The notes beneath the pieces are model-generated. The model was not told the origin of the DNA, searched no databases, and saw nothing but the letters and a program-made list of their open reading frames with translations. A stretch of 64,000 nt of DNA from JANXAZ01 sp964504655 (GTDB lineage: Bacteria; Pseudomonadota; Alphaproteobacteria; Geminicoccales; Geminicoccaceae), in the NCBI GenBank assembly GCA_964504655.1, contig CAZDFD010000005.1, positions 31,410 to 95,409 on the forward strand, given 5' to 3'. Shown here piece after piece: positions 1-7,638 of the stretch; position 1 is the first letter of the stretch; each line of letters begins with the position of its first letter. Both the position numbers and the translations under genes were made by a program.

Positions 1-137
1 CCGACCCGGGCCTGCATGAGCTTGTTGCCCCAGCGCTCGTTGAAGCGGCCACCGGCCACGAAGCCGACCACGCCCACGATCAGGACGAGGGCGGTCGCCG
101 CCATGAACAGGAGGAGCAGGGTCGCGAGTAGGCTCAT
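1..137 (-). CDS. HIG1-domain (twin transmembrane) protein, 3'-truncated by window edge
   Basis: The first 45 residues are visible and the gene runs off the left edge. One hydrophobic helix (about residues 2-28, rich in Leu, Val and Ala) is followed by the motif GGRFNERWGNKLMQARVG. This closely resembles the Gly-Gly-x-Phe-Asn/Lys-Met-x-x-Arg signature of small bacterial HIG1 proteins, which have two membrane helices and are related to mitochondrial respiratory-supercomplex factors. The second helix would lie outside the window. Start chosen at the ATG ending at position 137. A role near respiratory complexes is inference from the family. Confidence 0.7.
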   Translation of the reverse strand, partial: MSLLATLLLLFMAATALVLIVGVVGFVAGGRFNERWGNKLMQARV

Positions 138-273
138 GAACAAGATCTAGCCCGCCCGGGGCGGCGCCGCCAGAGGTCGGGCGGTCGCGCCCGGGCAGGC
201 CCGGAGACTTGTCAGGAGCCTCCGGCCCATACTACTTGGAGTTGTGCAGGGACCCCGTCCTCCCGGGTGCAGC

Positions 274-1749
274 ATGCCCGATCCGCTCCGCGCGCGCTGG
301 CCACAGTCGATCCTGTTCGCGGGCTTCCTGGCCCTGCTCGCCCTGGCGCCGGCGCCGCTCGCCTCGAACCGGCCCTGGTCCTGGGCGCTGCTGGCGCTCG
401 CCATCGGCCTCCTGGTGCTGCTGTGGGCAGCCGCCGCACTGGCCACGCCCGAGCGATTGCGGCTGCCCTGGCCAGTGGCCCTGGCCCTTGCGACGAGCAC
501 GCTCGTGCTGCTCTGGATCGTCCTGCAGCTTCGCGCCGACTTCGTCGGCCTGCATCCGCTGCTCGTCGCACACCCGGTGTGGGCGAGCGCGCGCGAGGCC
601 GGGCTCCAGGTCGAGCCGGTTCTGGCGATCGATCCTTGGGGAGCGCGCGATGCCGCCATGCGCTTGGTCTCCTACCTGGGCGCTTTCTGGCTCGGCTTCG
701 CGCTCTGTCAGGTGCCCGAGCGCGCCCGCCGCCTACTCGGGGGCCTCGTGGCGATCGGCGCTCTCTACGCCGCCCTGGGTCTCGTGCTCCACTTCGGCGG
801 CTTCGAGCACGTCTGGACCGAGGCCAAGACCTGGTACCGAGGCGATCTCACCTCGACCTTCGTCAACCGCAACCACTACGCCACTTACGCCAACCTCGGC
901 CTCCTGGCGGCGCTCGGTCTCCTGGTCGAAACCGTGCTCGAGGCGCGCGGCGCGGTCGACCTGCGCCGCCACGCCGCCCAGCTCCTGGGCAAGCTCCTCG
1001 GCCGCCGGAGCCCGCTTCTGGTGGCGCTGCCGCTGCTCGCCACGGCGATGCTTTTGACCCACTCGCGCGGCGGCATGCTCTCGGGCCTCGCCGGCGTCGC
1101 CACCCTCCTGTTCCTCGTTCTCCTGGCCGCCCGGCCGGGGCCGCGCCCACTCCTCCTGGCGCTCGGCCTCGCCGCGGGGCTCGCCTGGGCGCTGCTCGCC
1201 TGGAGCGGGGGCGCCACCCTGGAGCGGCTCGACGAGATCGGCGCCGAGGCCGACCTCTCGGCCGGTACCCGCGCCGCCGCCTACGCCCTGGCCATCGACA
1301 TGATCGCCGACCGGCCCTGGACCGGCCATGGCTACGGCGGCTTCGAGGCGGCCTTTCATCTCTACCGTGACGCCCGCTTCGGCGCGGTCTTCGATCGCCT
1401 GCACAACACCCCGCTCGAGCACGCCGTCGAGCTCGGCCTACCGGCCACGGCACTCCTCTATCTGGGCCCGCTCCTGCTCCTCGGCCTGTGCGCGCGCGGC
1501 GTGCTCGGGCGCCGCCGCGACGGGGTGTTCCCGCTCGTGGCGACGGCCGCCACGGTCACCGTGGGCCTGCACGCGCTGGTCGACTTCAGCCTGCAGATTC
1601 CGGCCGTGGCGATCACCTGGGCGGCGCTGCTCGGCTGCGGCTGCGCGCAGGCGACCGGATCGGGCCGACGCCCTCGGGCGGCCGCCGAGGCTTCCGGAGA
1701 GGCGGCGGTCGCGCCGGCGGCGGGCGGGTCCCTGCCGGCCGCGGCCTGA
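274..1749 (+). CDS. O-antigen ligase / Wzy-type polymerase family membrane protein
   Basis: This 491-residue polytopic protein has about ten to twelve hydrophobic segments. Family-typical polar motifs are FVNRNHYATYANLG in the middle, LTHSRGGMLSGLAG about residue 270 and HNTPLEHAVELGLPA near residue 380, which match the Wzy_C (O-antigen ligase) family. Such proteins join or polymerise lipid-linked glycans at the periplasmic face of the inner membrane. The ATG at 274 was preferred to a GTG at 244, which adds only ten residues. The lipid-linked glucose transferase at 11652 could serve the same polysaccharide, but ligase versus polymerase cannot be told from sequence. Confidence 0.85.
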   Translation: MPDPLRARWPQSILFAGFLALLALAPAPLASNRPWSWALLALAIGLLVLLWAAAALATPERLRLPWPVALALATSTLVLLWIVLQLRADFVGLHPLLVAHPVWASAREAGLQVEPVLAIDPWGARDAAMRLVSYLGAFWLGFALCQVPERARRLLGGLVAIGALYAALGLVLHFGGFEHVWTEAKTWYRGDLTSTFVNRNHYATYANLGLLAALGLLVETVLEARGAVDLRRHAAQLLGKLLGRRSPLLVALPLLATAMLLTHSRGGMLSGLAGVATLLFLVLLAARPGPRPLLLALGLAAGLAWALLAWSGGATLERLDEIGAEADLSAGTRAAAYALAIDMIADRPWTGHGYGGFEAAFHLYRDARFGAVFDRLHNTPLEHAVELGLPATALLYLGPLLLLGLCARGVLGRRRDGVFPLVATAATVTVGLHALVDFSLQIPAVAITWAALLGCGCAQATGSGRRPRAAAEASGEAAVAPAAGGSLPAAA

Positions 1750-1755
1750 GCCGGC

Positions 1756-2802
1756 TCAGCCCGGCCCCGCCAGGAGCCCTGGGTCGAGCGGCAGCGGCAG
1801 GTGCGGCCGGCCGCCGTCGACGGGCGCCAGCCCCTGGAGCTGCGGGTGGGCCAGCGCCTCGGCGAGGGTGCGGACCACCGTGCAGCAGCAGTCGCGATCG
1901 GCCAGGGCCGCCTCCCACGCGGCGGCGCTGCGCGTCCCGATCCGCTCCGCCACCGCCCGCCGCGTCGCCTCCGGGTCGAGGGTGTCGTCGCGCAGCCCGG
2001 GCGGCAGTTCGATCGCCTCGCAGAACTGCTGCCAGAAGCGCTCCTCGAGCGGGGCCACCGCGAGCAGCCGGCCGTCGGCCGTGGGATAGACCGCGTAGCG
2101 CGGCGAGCCGCCGCCGGTGAGCCCGCTGCCGGGCGCGGGGAAGCCGGCCCCGGCGAGGCCCTCGGCGAGCGCCCAGGGCACCAGGGTCAAGAGGTTGCGG
2201 GTCATCGCCACGTCCAGCCGGCGGCCGCGCCCGCTCCGCCGTCGCTCGAGCAACGCCAGGAGGATCGACATCACCGCCGGGTAGGCGCCGCCGGCGATGT
2301 CGGCCACGAGCACCGGCGGCAGCGCCGGCAGCCCGGCGGCGGTGCGCTCGCCGAGCCCGAGGATCCCGGCGAGCGCCAGATAACAGAGATCGTGGCCGGC
2401 GCTGCGGGCCAGCGGGCCGTCCTGGCCGAAGCCGGTAATCGAGCAGACCAGGAGGCCCGGATGCCGCTCGAGCAGTCGCTCGGGGTCGAGGCCGAGCCGC
2501 GCCAGCACCCCCGGGCGGAACTGCTCGACCAGCACGTCGGCCCCGGCCAGCAGCCCCTCGAACCGCGCCCGCTCCTCCGCGACCTTGAGGTCGAGCTCGA
2601 CGATCTCCTTGCCGGCGTTCAGCATCTCGTAGACCAGCGAGACCCCGTCCCTGAGCGGCGGCATGCGGCGCATGTCCTCGCCGCCGGGCCGCTCGACCTT
2701 GACCACGCGGGCGCCCGCCGCGGCCAGGATCCGGGTCGCGAGCGGCCCGGGCAACAGCGTCGAGAGGTCGACCACCGTGACGCCGTCGAGCGGCCCGCTC
2801 AC
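1756..2802 (-). CDS. CaiB/BaiF family CoA-transferase (alpha-methylacyl-CoA racemase-like)
   Basis: The product has 348 residues, near the length of alpha-methylacyl-CoA racemases and shorter than typical class III CoA-transferases. The N-terminus (LDGVTVVDLSTLLPGPLATR, then VVKVERPGGED) is the CoA-binding Rossmann start of the family. LDLK and the ADVLVEQFRPGVLARLG block follow. Its GTG start overlaps the TGA of the upstream acyl-CoA dehydrogenase by four bases, so the pair is probably translationally coupled and acts on one acyl-CoA. Racemase versus CoA transfer is not resolved. Its stop codon sits in a palindrome shared with the convergent O-antigen ligase gene. Confidence 0.85.
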   Translation of the reverse strand: MSGPLDGVTVVDLSTLLPGPLATRILAAAGARVVKVERPGGEDMRRMPPLRDGVSLVYEMLNAGKEIVELDLKVAEERARFEGLLAGADVLVEQFRPGVLARLGLDPERLLERHPGLLVCSITGFGQDGPLARSAGHDLCYLALAGILGLGERTAAGLPALPPVLVADIAGGAYPAVMSILLALLERRRSGRGRRLDVAMTRNLLTLVPWALAEGLAGAGFPAPGSGLTGGGSPRYAVYPTADGRLLAVAPLEERFWQQFCEAIELPPGLRDDTLDPEATRRAVAERIGTRSAAAWEAALADRDCCCTVVRTLAEALAHPQLQGLAPVDGGRPHLPLPLDPGLLAGPG

Positions 2803-3935
2803 GCCTGCGCCCCGAGCCGGCGGGCGATCAGGATCTTCTGCACGTCCGAGGTGCCCTCGTAGATCTGGCAGACCCGCGCGTCCCGCCAGATCCGGGCCAC
2901 CGGGAAGTCCTCGAGGTAGCCATAGCCGCCGAGCGTCTGGATCGCCACCGAGCAGACCGCCTCGGCGGTCTCCGAGGCGAACAGCTTGGCCATGCAGGCG
3001 GCCTCCAGCGCCGGTGCGCTCTCGTCGAGCAGCCGGGCGGCGTGGAGCGTGAGCTGGCGGGCCGCCTCGAGCCGGGTCGCGGCGTCGGCCAGCCGGAAGC
3101 CGACCGCTTGGTGGTCGAGGATAGGCCGCCCGAAGGCGCGCCGCTCGCGGGCGTAGGCCAGGGCGTGCTCGAGCGCGGCCTCGGCCATGCCGACGCTCTG
3201 CGCGGCGATCCCGACCCGGCCCTGCTCGAGCGCACCGAGTGCGATCCGGTAGCCTTGGCCCTCGCCGCCGAGGAGCGCGTCGGCCTCGAGCTCGAGCCCC
3301 TCGAAGGCGAGCGCACAGGTGTCGGAGGCCTTCTGGCCGACCTTCTCCTCGACCCGCAACACCCGGTAGCCGGGCCGGTCGGTCGGCACCAGGAAGGCCG
3401 AGACGCCGGCCTTGCCCTTGGCCGGGTCGGTGACCGCGAAGGTGACGCACACCGAGGCGATCCGGCCGCTCGTGATGAACTGCTTGGCGCCATCGAGCAC
3501 CCAGCCCGAGCCGCGGCGCACCGCCCGAGTGGCGAGGTTGGCAGCGTCCGAGCCGGCCTGGGGCTCGGTGAGCGCGAAGGCGCCGATGATCTCGCCCCGG
3601 GCCAGCGGCCCGAGCCAGCGTCGCTTCTGCGCGGGGCTGCCGTGCCGCAGGAGAAGCGCGTTCACGGGCGCGTTCTGTACGCTCACGACCGTCGAGACGG
3701 CAGCATCGCCCCCGGCGATCGCCATGAGCGCCAGCGCATAGGAGACGTAGTCGGCACCCGCCCCGCCCCACTCGGGCGGCACCGTCATGCCGAGGAAGCC
3801 GAGCGCGCCCAGCTCGGCCAGGATCTCGCGCGGCAGCTCGCCGGCCCGCTCCCATGCCCGCGCCTGCGGCGCCAGGCGCTCGCGGGCGAAGACGCGCGCC
3901 GTCTCGGCCACGAGCCGCTGTTCTTCGCTCGCCAC
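2799..3935 (-). CDS. acyl-CoA dehydrogenase
   Basis: The product is a 378-residue flavoenzyme of standard family length. It introduces a trans-2 double bond into acyl-CoA and passes electrons to electron-transferring flavoprotein. It shows the signature AFALTEPQAGSDAANL (about residue 125), the FAD-contacting RRAFGRPILDHQ region and, near the C-terminus, QIYEGTSDVQKILIARRL with the usual catalytic Glu. GTG at 3935 was chosen because a run of G with GGAG lies five to ten bases upstream and longer reading adds Arg/Pro-rich sequence. It is the first gene of a two-gene unit with the CoA-transferase; chain-length preference is unknown. Confidence 0.93.
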   Translation of the reverse strand: MASEEQRLVAETARVFARERLAPQARAWERAGELPREILAELGALGFLGMTVPPEWGGAGADYVSYALALMAIAGGDAAVSTVVSVQNAPVNALLLRHGSPAQKRRWLGPLARGEIIGAFALTEPQAGSDAANLATRAVRRGSGWVLDGAKQFITSGRIASVCVTFAVTDPAKGKAGVSAFLVPTDRPGYRVLRVEEKVGQKASDTCALAFEGLELEADALLGGEGQGYRIALGALEQGRVGIAAQSVGMAEAALEHALAYARERRAFGRPILDHQAVGFRLADAATRLEAARQLTLHAARLLDESAPALEAACMAKLFASETAEAVCSVAIQTLGGYGYLEDFPVARIWRDARVCQIYEGTSDVQKILIARRLGAQA

Positions 3936-4081
3936 CGGACGCTCCCCCCGGCGTGGGCGGCGTCGGGTCCGCCCACCACCCGCACTTCGCACGCGCGCCG
4001 CCGACCGGCAAGCCGCCCCGCAGCTGGCGCAGCGCGGCGCCGCGCTGCTAGAACCGCGGCGCCGCCAGGGGAGCGCATCGC

Positions 4082-4690
4082 GTGAAGCTGCACACGAGCC
4101 CGGCCTCGCCGTTCGGTCGCAAGGTGATGGTCGTCCTGCACGAGACCGGCCTCCTGGCCCGCGTGGAGCGCCGCGAGGTGAACCAGACCCCGATCGCCCC
4201 GGACAACGCGGTCGCCGCCGCGAACCCGCTCGGCAAGATACCCTGCCTGGAGCTCGACGACGGCTCCGCGCTCTACGATTCGCCGGTGATCTGCGAGTAC
4301 CTGGACGGGCTGCACGACGGCCCGCGCCTCCTGCCAGCGGCGGGGTCGGAGCGCTTCCGTGTGCTCCGCCTGCAGGCACTCGGCGACGGCATGCTCGATG
4401 CCGCTGTGGGCGTGCGCTACGAGACCTTCCTGCGCCCCGAGCATCTGCGCTGGCCGGACTGGATTTCGGCGCAGCTGCTCAAGGTCACCCGCGCCCTCGA
4501 CCATCTCGAGCAGGAGGTCCCGGGCTTCGCGGGGCGGATCGACCTCGGCACGCTGACCATCGCCTGCGTGCTGGGCTATCTCGACTTCCGCTTCGCTTCC
4601 GAGCGCTGGCGCGACGGGCGGCCACAGCTCGCCGCTTGGCACGAGCGCATCGCGGCGCGGCCCTCGCTCGTCGCCACCCGGCCGGCCTGA
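4082..4690 (+). CDS. glutathione S-transferase family protein
   Basis: The product has 202 residues. The thioredoxin-fold N-domain begins KLHTSPASPFGRKVMVVLHE, with a Ser-Pro-Phe active-site loop, and contains the conserved NPLGKIPCLEL and a YDSPVICEYLD block that binds the glutathione gamma-glutamyl group. A helical C-domain follows with the usual TIACVLGYLDFR helix. The GTG at 4082 puts the first beta-strand directly at the N-terminus. The next gene starts six bases after its stop. The substrate is unknown; detoxifying conjugation or peroxide reduction are both possible. Confidence 0.88.
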   Translation: MKLHTSPASPFGRKVMVVLHETGLLARVERREVNQTPIAPDNAVAAANPLGKIPCLELDDGSALYDSPVICEYLDGLHDGPRLLPAAGSERFRVLRLQALGDGMLDAAVGVRYETFLRPEHLRWPDWISAQLLKVTRALDHLEQEVPGFAGRIDLGTLTIACVLGYLDFRFASERWRDGRPQLAAWHERIAARPSLVATRPA

Positions 4691-4695
4691 CCGTC

Positions 4696-5469
4696 TTGGC
4701 CTCGGGCGCGCCCGCGGGCGGCTACCCGGTCGGCGCGATCGTCGCCGCGGCCTACCGCGAGACGCTCGCCGACCACGTCGCGGTGCTGCGCGCCGCCGGG
4801 CTCTGGATGCTCGCGAGCCTGATGGTCGATCTCCTGGCGGTGCTCGGCAACACCGGCGAGCCGCCACCCGGCGAGCCAGTGCCGGCGCCGTTCCAGGTCC
4901 TGGCGTTCCCGCTGCTCCTGATCGGCTGGATCGGGCTCAACACGGTCACCGTGCATCGGCTGCGCCACCTGCTCCTGGGCGATCCGCCGCCCCGGCTCAT
5001 GGCCCCGCTCGATCGTCACGTCGCTCGCTACATCCTGGCCGAGCTCCTGATCGGCGCCGTGGCCCTCCTGCCGGCGCTGGCGGCGCTCGCCCTACTCGCG
5101 CCGGTCGGCGGGGCGCCGCTCGCCGCGATGGCCGGCACCGTCGCGGCCGCCGCCGTGTTCGCCCGGCTGCATCTGGTGCTGGTCGGCGCCGCGCTCGGCG
5201 AGCAGGGTCTCGGCCTCGACCGCGCCTGGCGCGCCACCGCCGGTGTGTGGGCGCAGGTGGCGGTCGCCCTGCTCGCCTGCAGCGCGCCCCTGGCACTGCT
5301 CTCGGGCATGCTCGGCGGCTGGCTCGTGGAGCGTGGCGCGCCCTTGACCGGCAGCGCGCTCGGCACGCTCGGCGCGTTCGCCCAGGCAGCGGTGCTGGCG
5401 GCGTTCCTGGCCGCGAGCCGGCGCCGGCTGGTCGGACCGGCGCTGGGCATGCTCGCGGGCCGCTCCTGA
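4696..5469 (+). CDS. conserved polytopic membrane protein, function unknown
   Basis: The product has about 257 residues and six predicted hydrophobic segments, separated by Arg-rich loops (HRLRHLLLGDPPPRLMAPL in the middle). I recognise no enzyme motif or transporter signature. The start is uncertain. TTG at 4696 is used here because it follows the GST stop closely, and an in-frame GTG at 4783 would remove the N-terminal 29 residues before the first helix. The close spacing suggests co-transcription with the glutathione S-transferase gene. Confidence 0.6.
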   Translation: MASGAPAGGYPVGAIVAAAYRETLADHVAVLRAAGLWMLASLMVDLLAVLGNTGEPPPGEPVPAPFQVLAFPLLLIGWIGLNTVTVHRLRHLLLGDPPPRLMAPLDRHVARYILAELLIGAVALLPALAALALLAPVGGAPLAAMAGTVAAAAVFARLHLVLVGAALGEQGLGLDRAWRATAGVWAQVAVALLACSAPLALLSGMLGGWLVERGAPLTGSALGTLGAFAQAAVLAAFLAASRRRLVGPALGMLAGRS

Positions 5470-5801
5470 CAGCACGGAAGGGCGGATCGCCCCGCGTCAT
5501 CGCAGGGTGCCGCCGCTTCGCTCGGGCCGGGCCACACCGGATCCGAGCCGGTGATGGGGAATCCGAGAAGGATCGCCCTCGCCAGGCGCCGAGCCCGATC
5601 CCGTACCGAGTGGCAGGTGGGGGCGGCTCGGCCACGCCGACCGCGGCCGCGCCTCTGCACCGACGCGGGCTCGTCCTGGCCCGCGACGACTTGACGCGCG
5701 GCCGTGAGAGGCGGAACCTCGGCCCCGGGACCGGCCGGGCGGCGCTCGCCGCGACGTAGGTGGGCGTCACCGCACTCACTTCGGGAACGGCTCGAAAGGC
5801 C
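5470..5801. other. intergenic region without recognised gene
   Basis: This 332-base stretch separates the membrane-protein gene from the secreted-protein gene. Open frames cross it on both strands but give Arg/Pro/Gly-rich translations with no recognisable motif. It has no tRNA or riboswitch core I can defend. It probably holds the promoter of the gene at 5802, but no convincing -35/-10 pair was found. Confidence 0.5.
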
Positions 5802-6266
5802 ATGCGCAGGCTCCTCATCGCGACGATCCTGGCGACCACCGTCCTCCTCGCCAGCCCCGCCGGGATCGCGGCGGCCGAAATGCCGTCGGCTCTGGACACC
5901 GAGGTTCCGGGAGTCACTGCGGAGATCACCCAAGCGCGGCGGAAGGACGGCGTGCTCACTGTGCAGATGCGTTTGGTCAACGGGTCGTCGAGCGAGCAGA
6001 GCTTCTACGTCGTCAACAACCGGAATTATGATGCTTTCTACGTTGTGGCGAAGAACAAGAAGTATTTCGTGCTGCGTGATAGCGAGAAGACTCCGCTCGC
6101 CCCGCCGGCCGACGCCGGTGGCGGGGTGCGGGTGCGGATCAAGCCGGGCGCGAGCTGGACCTGGTGGGCACGCTATCCGGCACCCCCGAGCGAAGTCACC
6201 TCGATCAGCTACTACACGCCGCTGACGGCCCCCTTCGACGACGTGCCGATCAGCGACCAGCGTTGA
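5802..6266 (+). CDS. secreted hypothetical protein
   Basis: The product has 154 residues. A clear signal peptide (two Arg, a hydrophobic core, then AAAE near residue 26) directs it to the periplasm or beyond. The mature part is beta-rich, with VRLVNGSSSEQSFYVVNNRN, KKYFVLRDSEKTPLAPP and a Trp-Thr-Trp-Trp patch; this resembles a small immunoglobulin-like or DUF-type fold. I do not recognise the family. ATG at 5802 is taken because AAAGG precedes it and the signal peptide then begins at once. Base composition is less GC-rich than in neighbouring genes. The OmpA-type gene follows ten bases later, so the two probably act together at the envelope. Confidence 0.7.
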   Translation: MRRLLIATILATTVLLASPAGIAAAEMPSALDTEVPGVTAEITQARRKDGVLTVQMRLVNGSSSEQSFYVVNNRNYDAFYVVAKNKKYFVLRDSEKTPLAPPADAGGGVRVRIKPGASWTWWARYPAPPSEVTSISYYTPLTAPFDDVPISDQR

Positions 6267-6276
6267 AGGCCGAGCC

Positions 6277-6858
6277 TTGCGAAGGGCGGTGACGGCAGCG
6301 CTGCTCGTCTGGATGGCGTTGCTCGGGGCGGCGGTCGGCTTGGCGCGAGCGGAAGGGCCGGACGGGGTGGTCGCGCCGGGTGCATCCGCCAAGATCCTCG
6401 ACATCGAGGCCAAGATCCTCGACATCGTCGGCGCCTCGAGCGCGCTCGAGGGAGCACTCGCCGAGCTCGGAGCCAAGGTGACGGAGGAGGAGATCCAGAT
6501 CGCCCTCGCAGCCGACGTCGTTTTCGACTTCGACAAGGCTGATCTGCGGCCGGAGGCGGAGACGGCCCTGATCAAGCTTGCCCAAATACTTCAAGCGTAC
6601 CCGAAAGCCCCGGTACGTATCGAGGGCCACACGGATTCGAAAGGCTCGGACAGTTACAACCAGAAGCTCTCCGAGCGTCGTGCGCTGGCCGTCAAGGAGT
6701 GGCTCGTGCGCAAGGCCGGCGTGGCGGCCGCGCGGCTCACCACCCGCGGGCTCGGCGAGACCAGTCCGGTTGCGCCGAACACGCGACCGGACGGGAACGA
6801 CGATCCGGCAGGTCGGCAGCGCAACCGCCGCGTCGAGATCATACTCCGCAAGAGGTGA
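6277..6858 (+). CDS. OmpA-family peptidoglycan-binding protein
   Basis: The product has about 193 residues: a signal peptide (cleavage after ARA near residue 25), a short linker with a duplicated AKILDIE element, and a C-terminal OmpA domain. That domain shows VFDFDKADLRPEA, then VRIEGHTDSKGSDSYNQKLSERRA and GLGETSPVAPN, ending NRRVEI. These contain the Asp and Arg that bind diaminopimelate in peptidoglycan. There is no beta-barrel, so it is a periplasmic or secreted tether. TTG at 6277 is used; GTG at 6289 is an equally possible start. It is probably in an operon with the preceding secreted protein. Confidence 0.85.
   Translation: MRRAVTAALLVWMALLGAAVGLARAEGPDGVVAPGASAKILDIEAKILDIVGASSALEGALAELGAKVTEEEIQIALAADVVFDFDKADLRPEAETALIKLAQILQAYPKAPVRIEGHTDSKGSDSYNQKLSERRALAVKEWLVRKAGVAAARLTTRGLGETSPVAPNTRPDGNDDPAGRQRNRRVEIILRKR
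6388..6427 (+). repeat. tandem 19-base direct repeat inside the OmpA-family gene
   Basis: GCCAAGATCCTCGACATCG occurs twice with a 21-base period (6388-6406 and 6409-6427), giving the repeated peptide AKILDI in the linker after the signal peptide. The period is a multiple of three, so copy-number change would keep the frame. Confidence 0.9.
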
Positions 6859-6907
6859 GAGGGCGCCGAGACCCGCTCGGTCGGCCGGATCGGTGACCGC
6901 GCTTTCC

Positions 6908-7564
6908 TCAGCGGTGAAGTTCGCCGCCCGCCTTACCGACAATCGCCAGGAACTCCCGGCGAGTCTCGGGGTTGCTCTTGAACTCGCCGAGAAGCCGGCT
7001 CGTGACCATGAGCGAGCCCGGCTTATGGATCCCGCGGGTTGTCATGCAGTGGTGGGTGGCCTCGACCACCACGCCCACCCCGCGCGGCTGCAGCACCTCG
7101 GCGATCGCATCGGCGATCTGCGCGGTCATACGCTCCTGGATCTGCAGCCGCTTGGCGAACGCCTCGACCAGCCTGGCGAGCTTGGAGATCCCGACCACCC
7201 GCCGCACCGGCAAGTAGGCGACGTGCGCCCGGCCGATGATCGGCGCCATGTGGTGCTCGCAGTGGCTCTCGAAGCTGATGTCCTTCAGGACCACCATCTC
7301 GTCGTATCCCTCGACCTCCTCGAAGGTCTTCCTGAGGATGTCGGAGGGCTCGACCAGGTAGCCCTTGAAGTGCTCCTGGAACGACTTGACCACCCGGTGC
7401 GGGGTCTCGTGCAGTCCCTCGCGCTGCGGGTCCTCGCCGATCCAGCGCAGGAGCGTCCGCACCGCAGCCTCGGCTTCCTCGCGCGACGGCCTCGGCCGGG
7501 CGAGGGGCCGGCGCGTGGGCCCGCCGTCGAGGGCCGGGTCGAGGGTGATCGGGGCTGCGTTCAC
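6908..7564 (-). CDS. folE: GTP cyclohydrolase I
   Basis: The product has 218 residues. It converts GTP to 7,8-dihydroneopterin triphosphate, the first step of tetrahydrofolate and pterin synthesis, in the cytoplasm as a toroidal decamer. Zinc ligands are visible in SHCEHHMAPIIG and in EATHHCMTTRG, and the GKAG-type C-terminus is normal. The GTG at 7564 is preceded by GGAGGAG with four-base spacing, so longer in-frame starts (to 7642) are unlikely. It lies 74 bases downstream of mtnK on the same strand and may be co-transcribed with it. Confidence 0.95.
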   Translation of the reverse strand: MNAAPITLDPALDGGPTRRPLARPRPSREEAEAAVRTLLRWIGEDPQREGLHETPHRVVKSFQEHFKGYLVEPSDILRKTFEEVEGYDEMVVLKDISFESHCEHHMAPIIGRAHVAYLPVRRVVGISKLARLVEAFAKRLQIQERMTAQIADAIAEVLQPRGVGVVVEATHHCMTTRGIHKPGSLMVTSRLLGEFKSNPETRREFLAIVGKAGGELHR

Positions 7565-7638
7565 GATGCTCCTCCGGGCGGATGGCGCGGCCGCTGCGGT
7601 CCGCGCGGAGCCTTCTACGCAGCAACCGTCCGGGCGGC

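Noticed and set aside
5520..5620. Possible cobalamin-riboswitch-like box upstream of the secreted gene (GGTG, GGGAA, GAGTGGCAG)
   Set aside because: The conserved order and core of the B12 element are not present; only short common words match.
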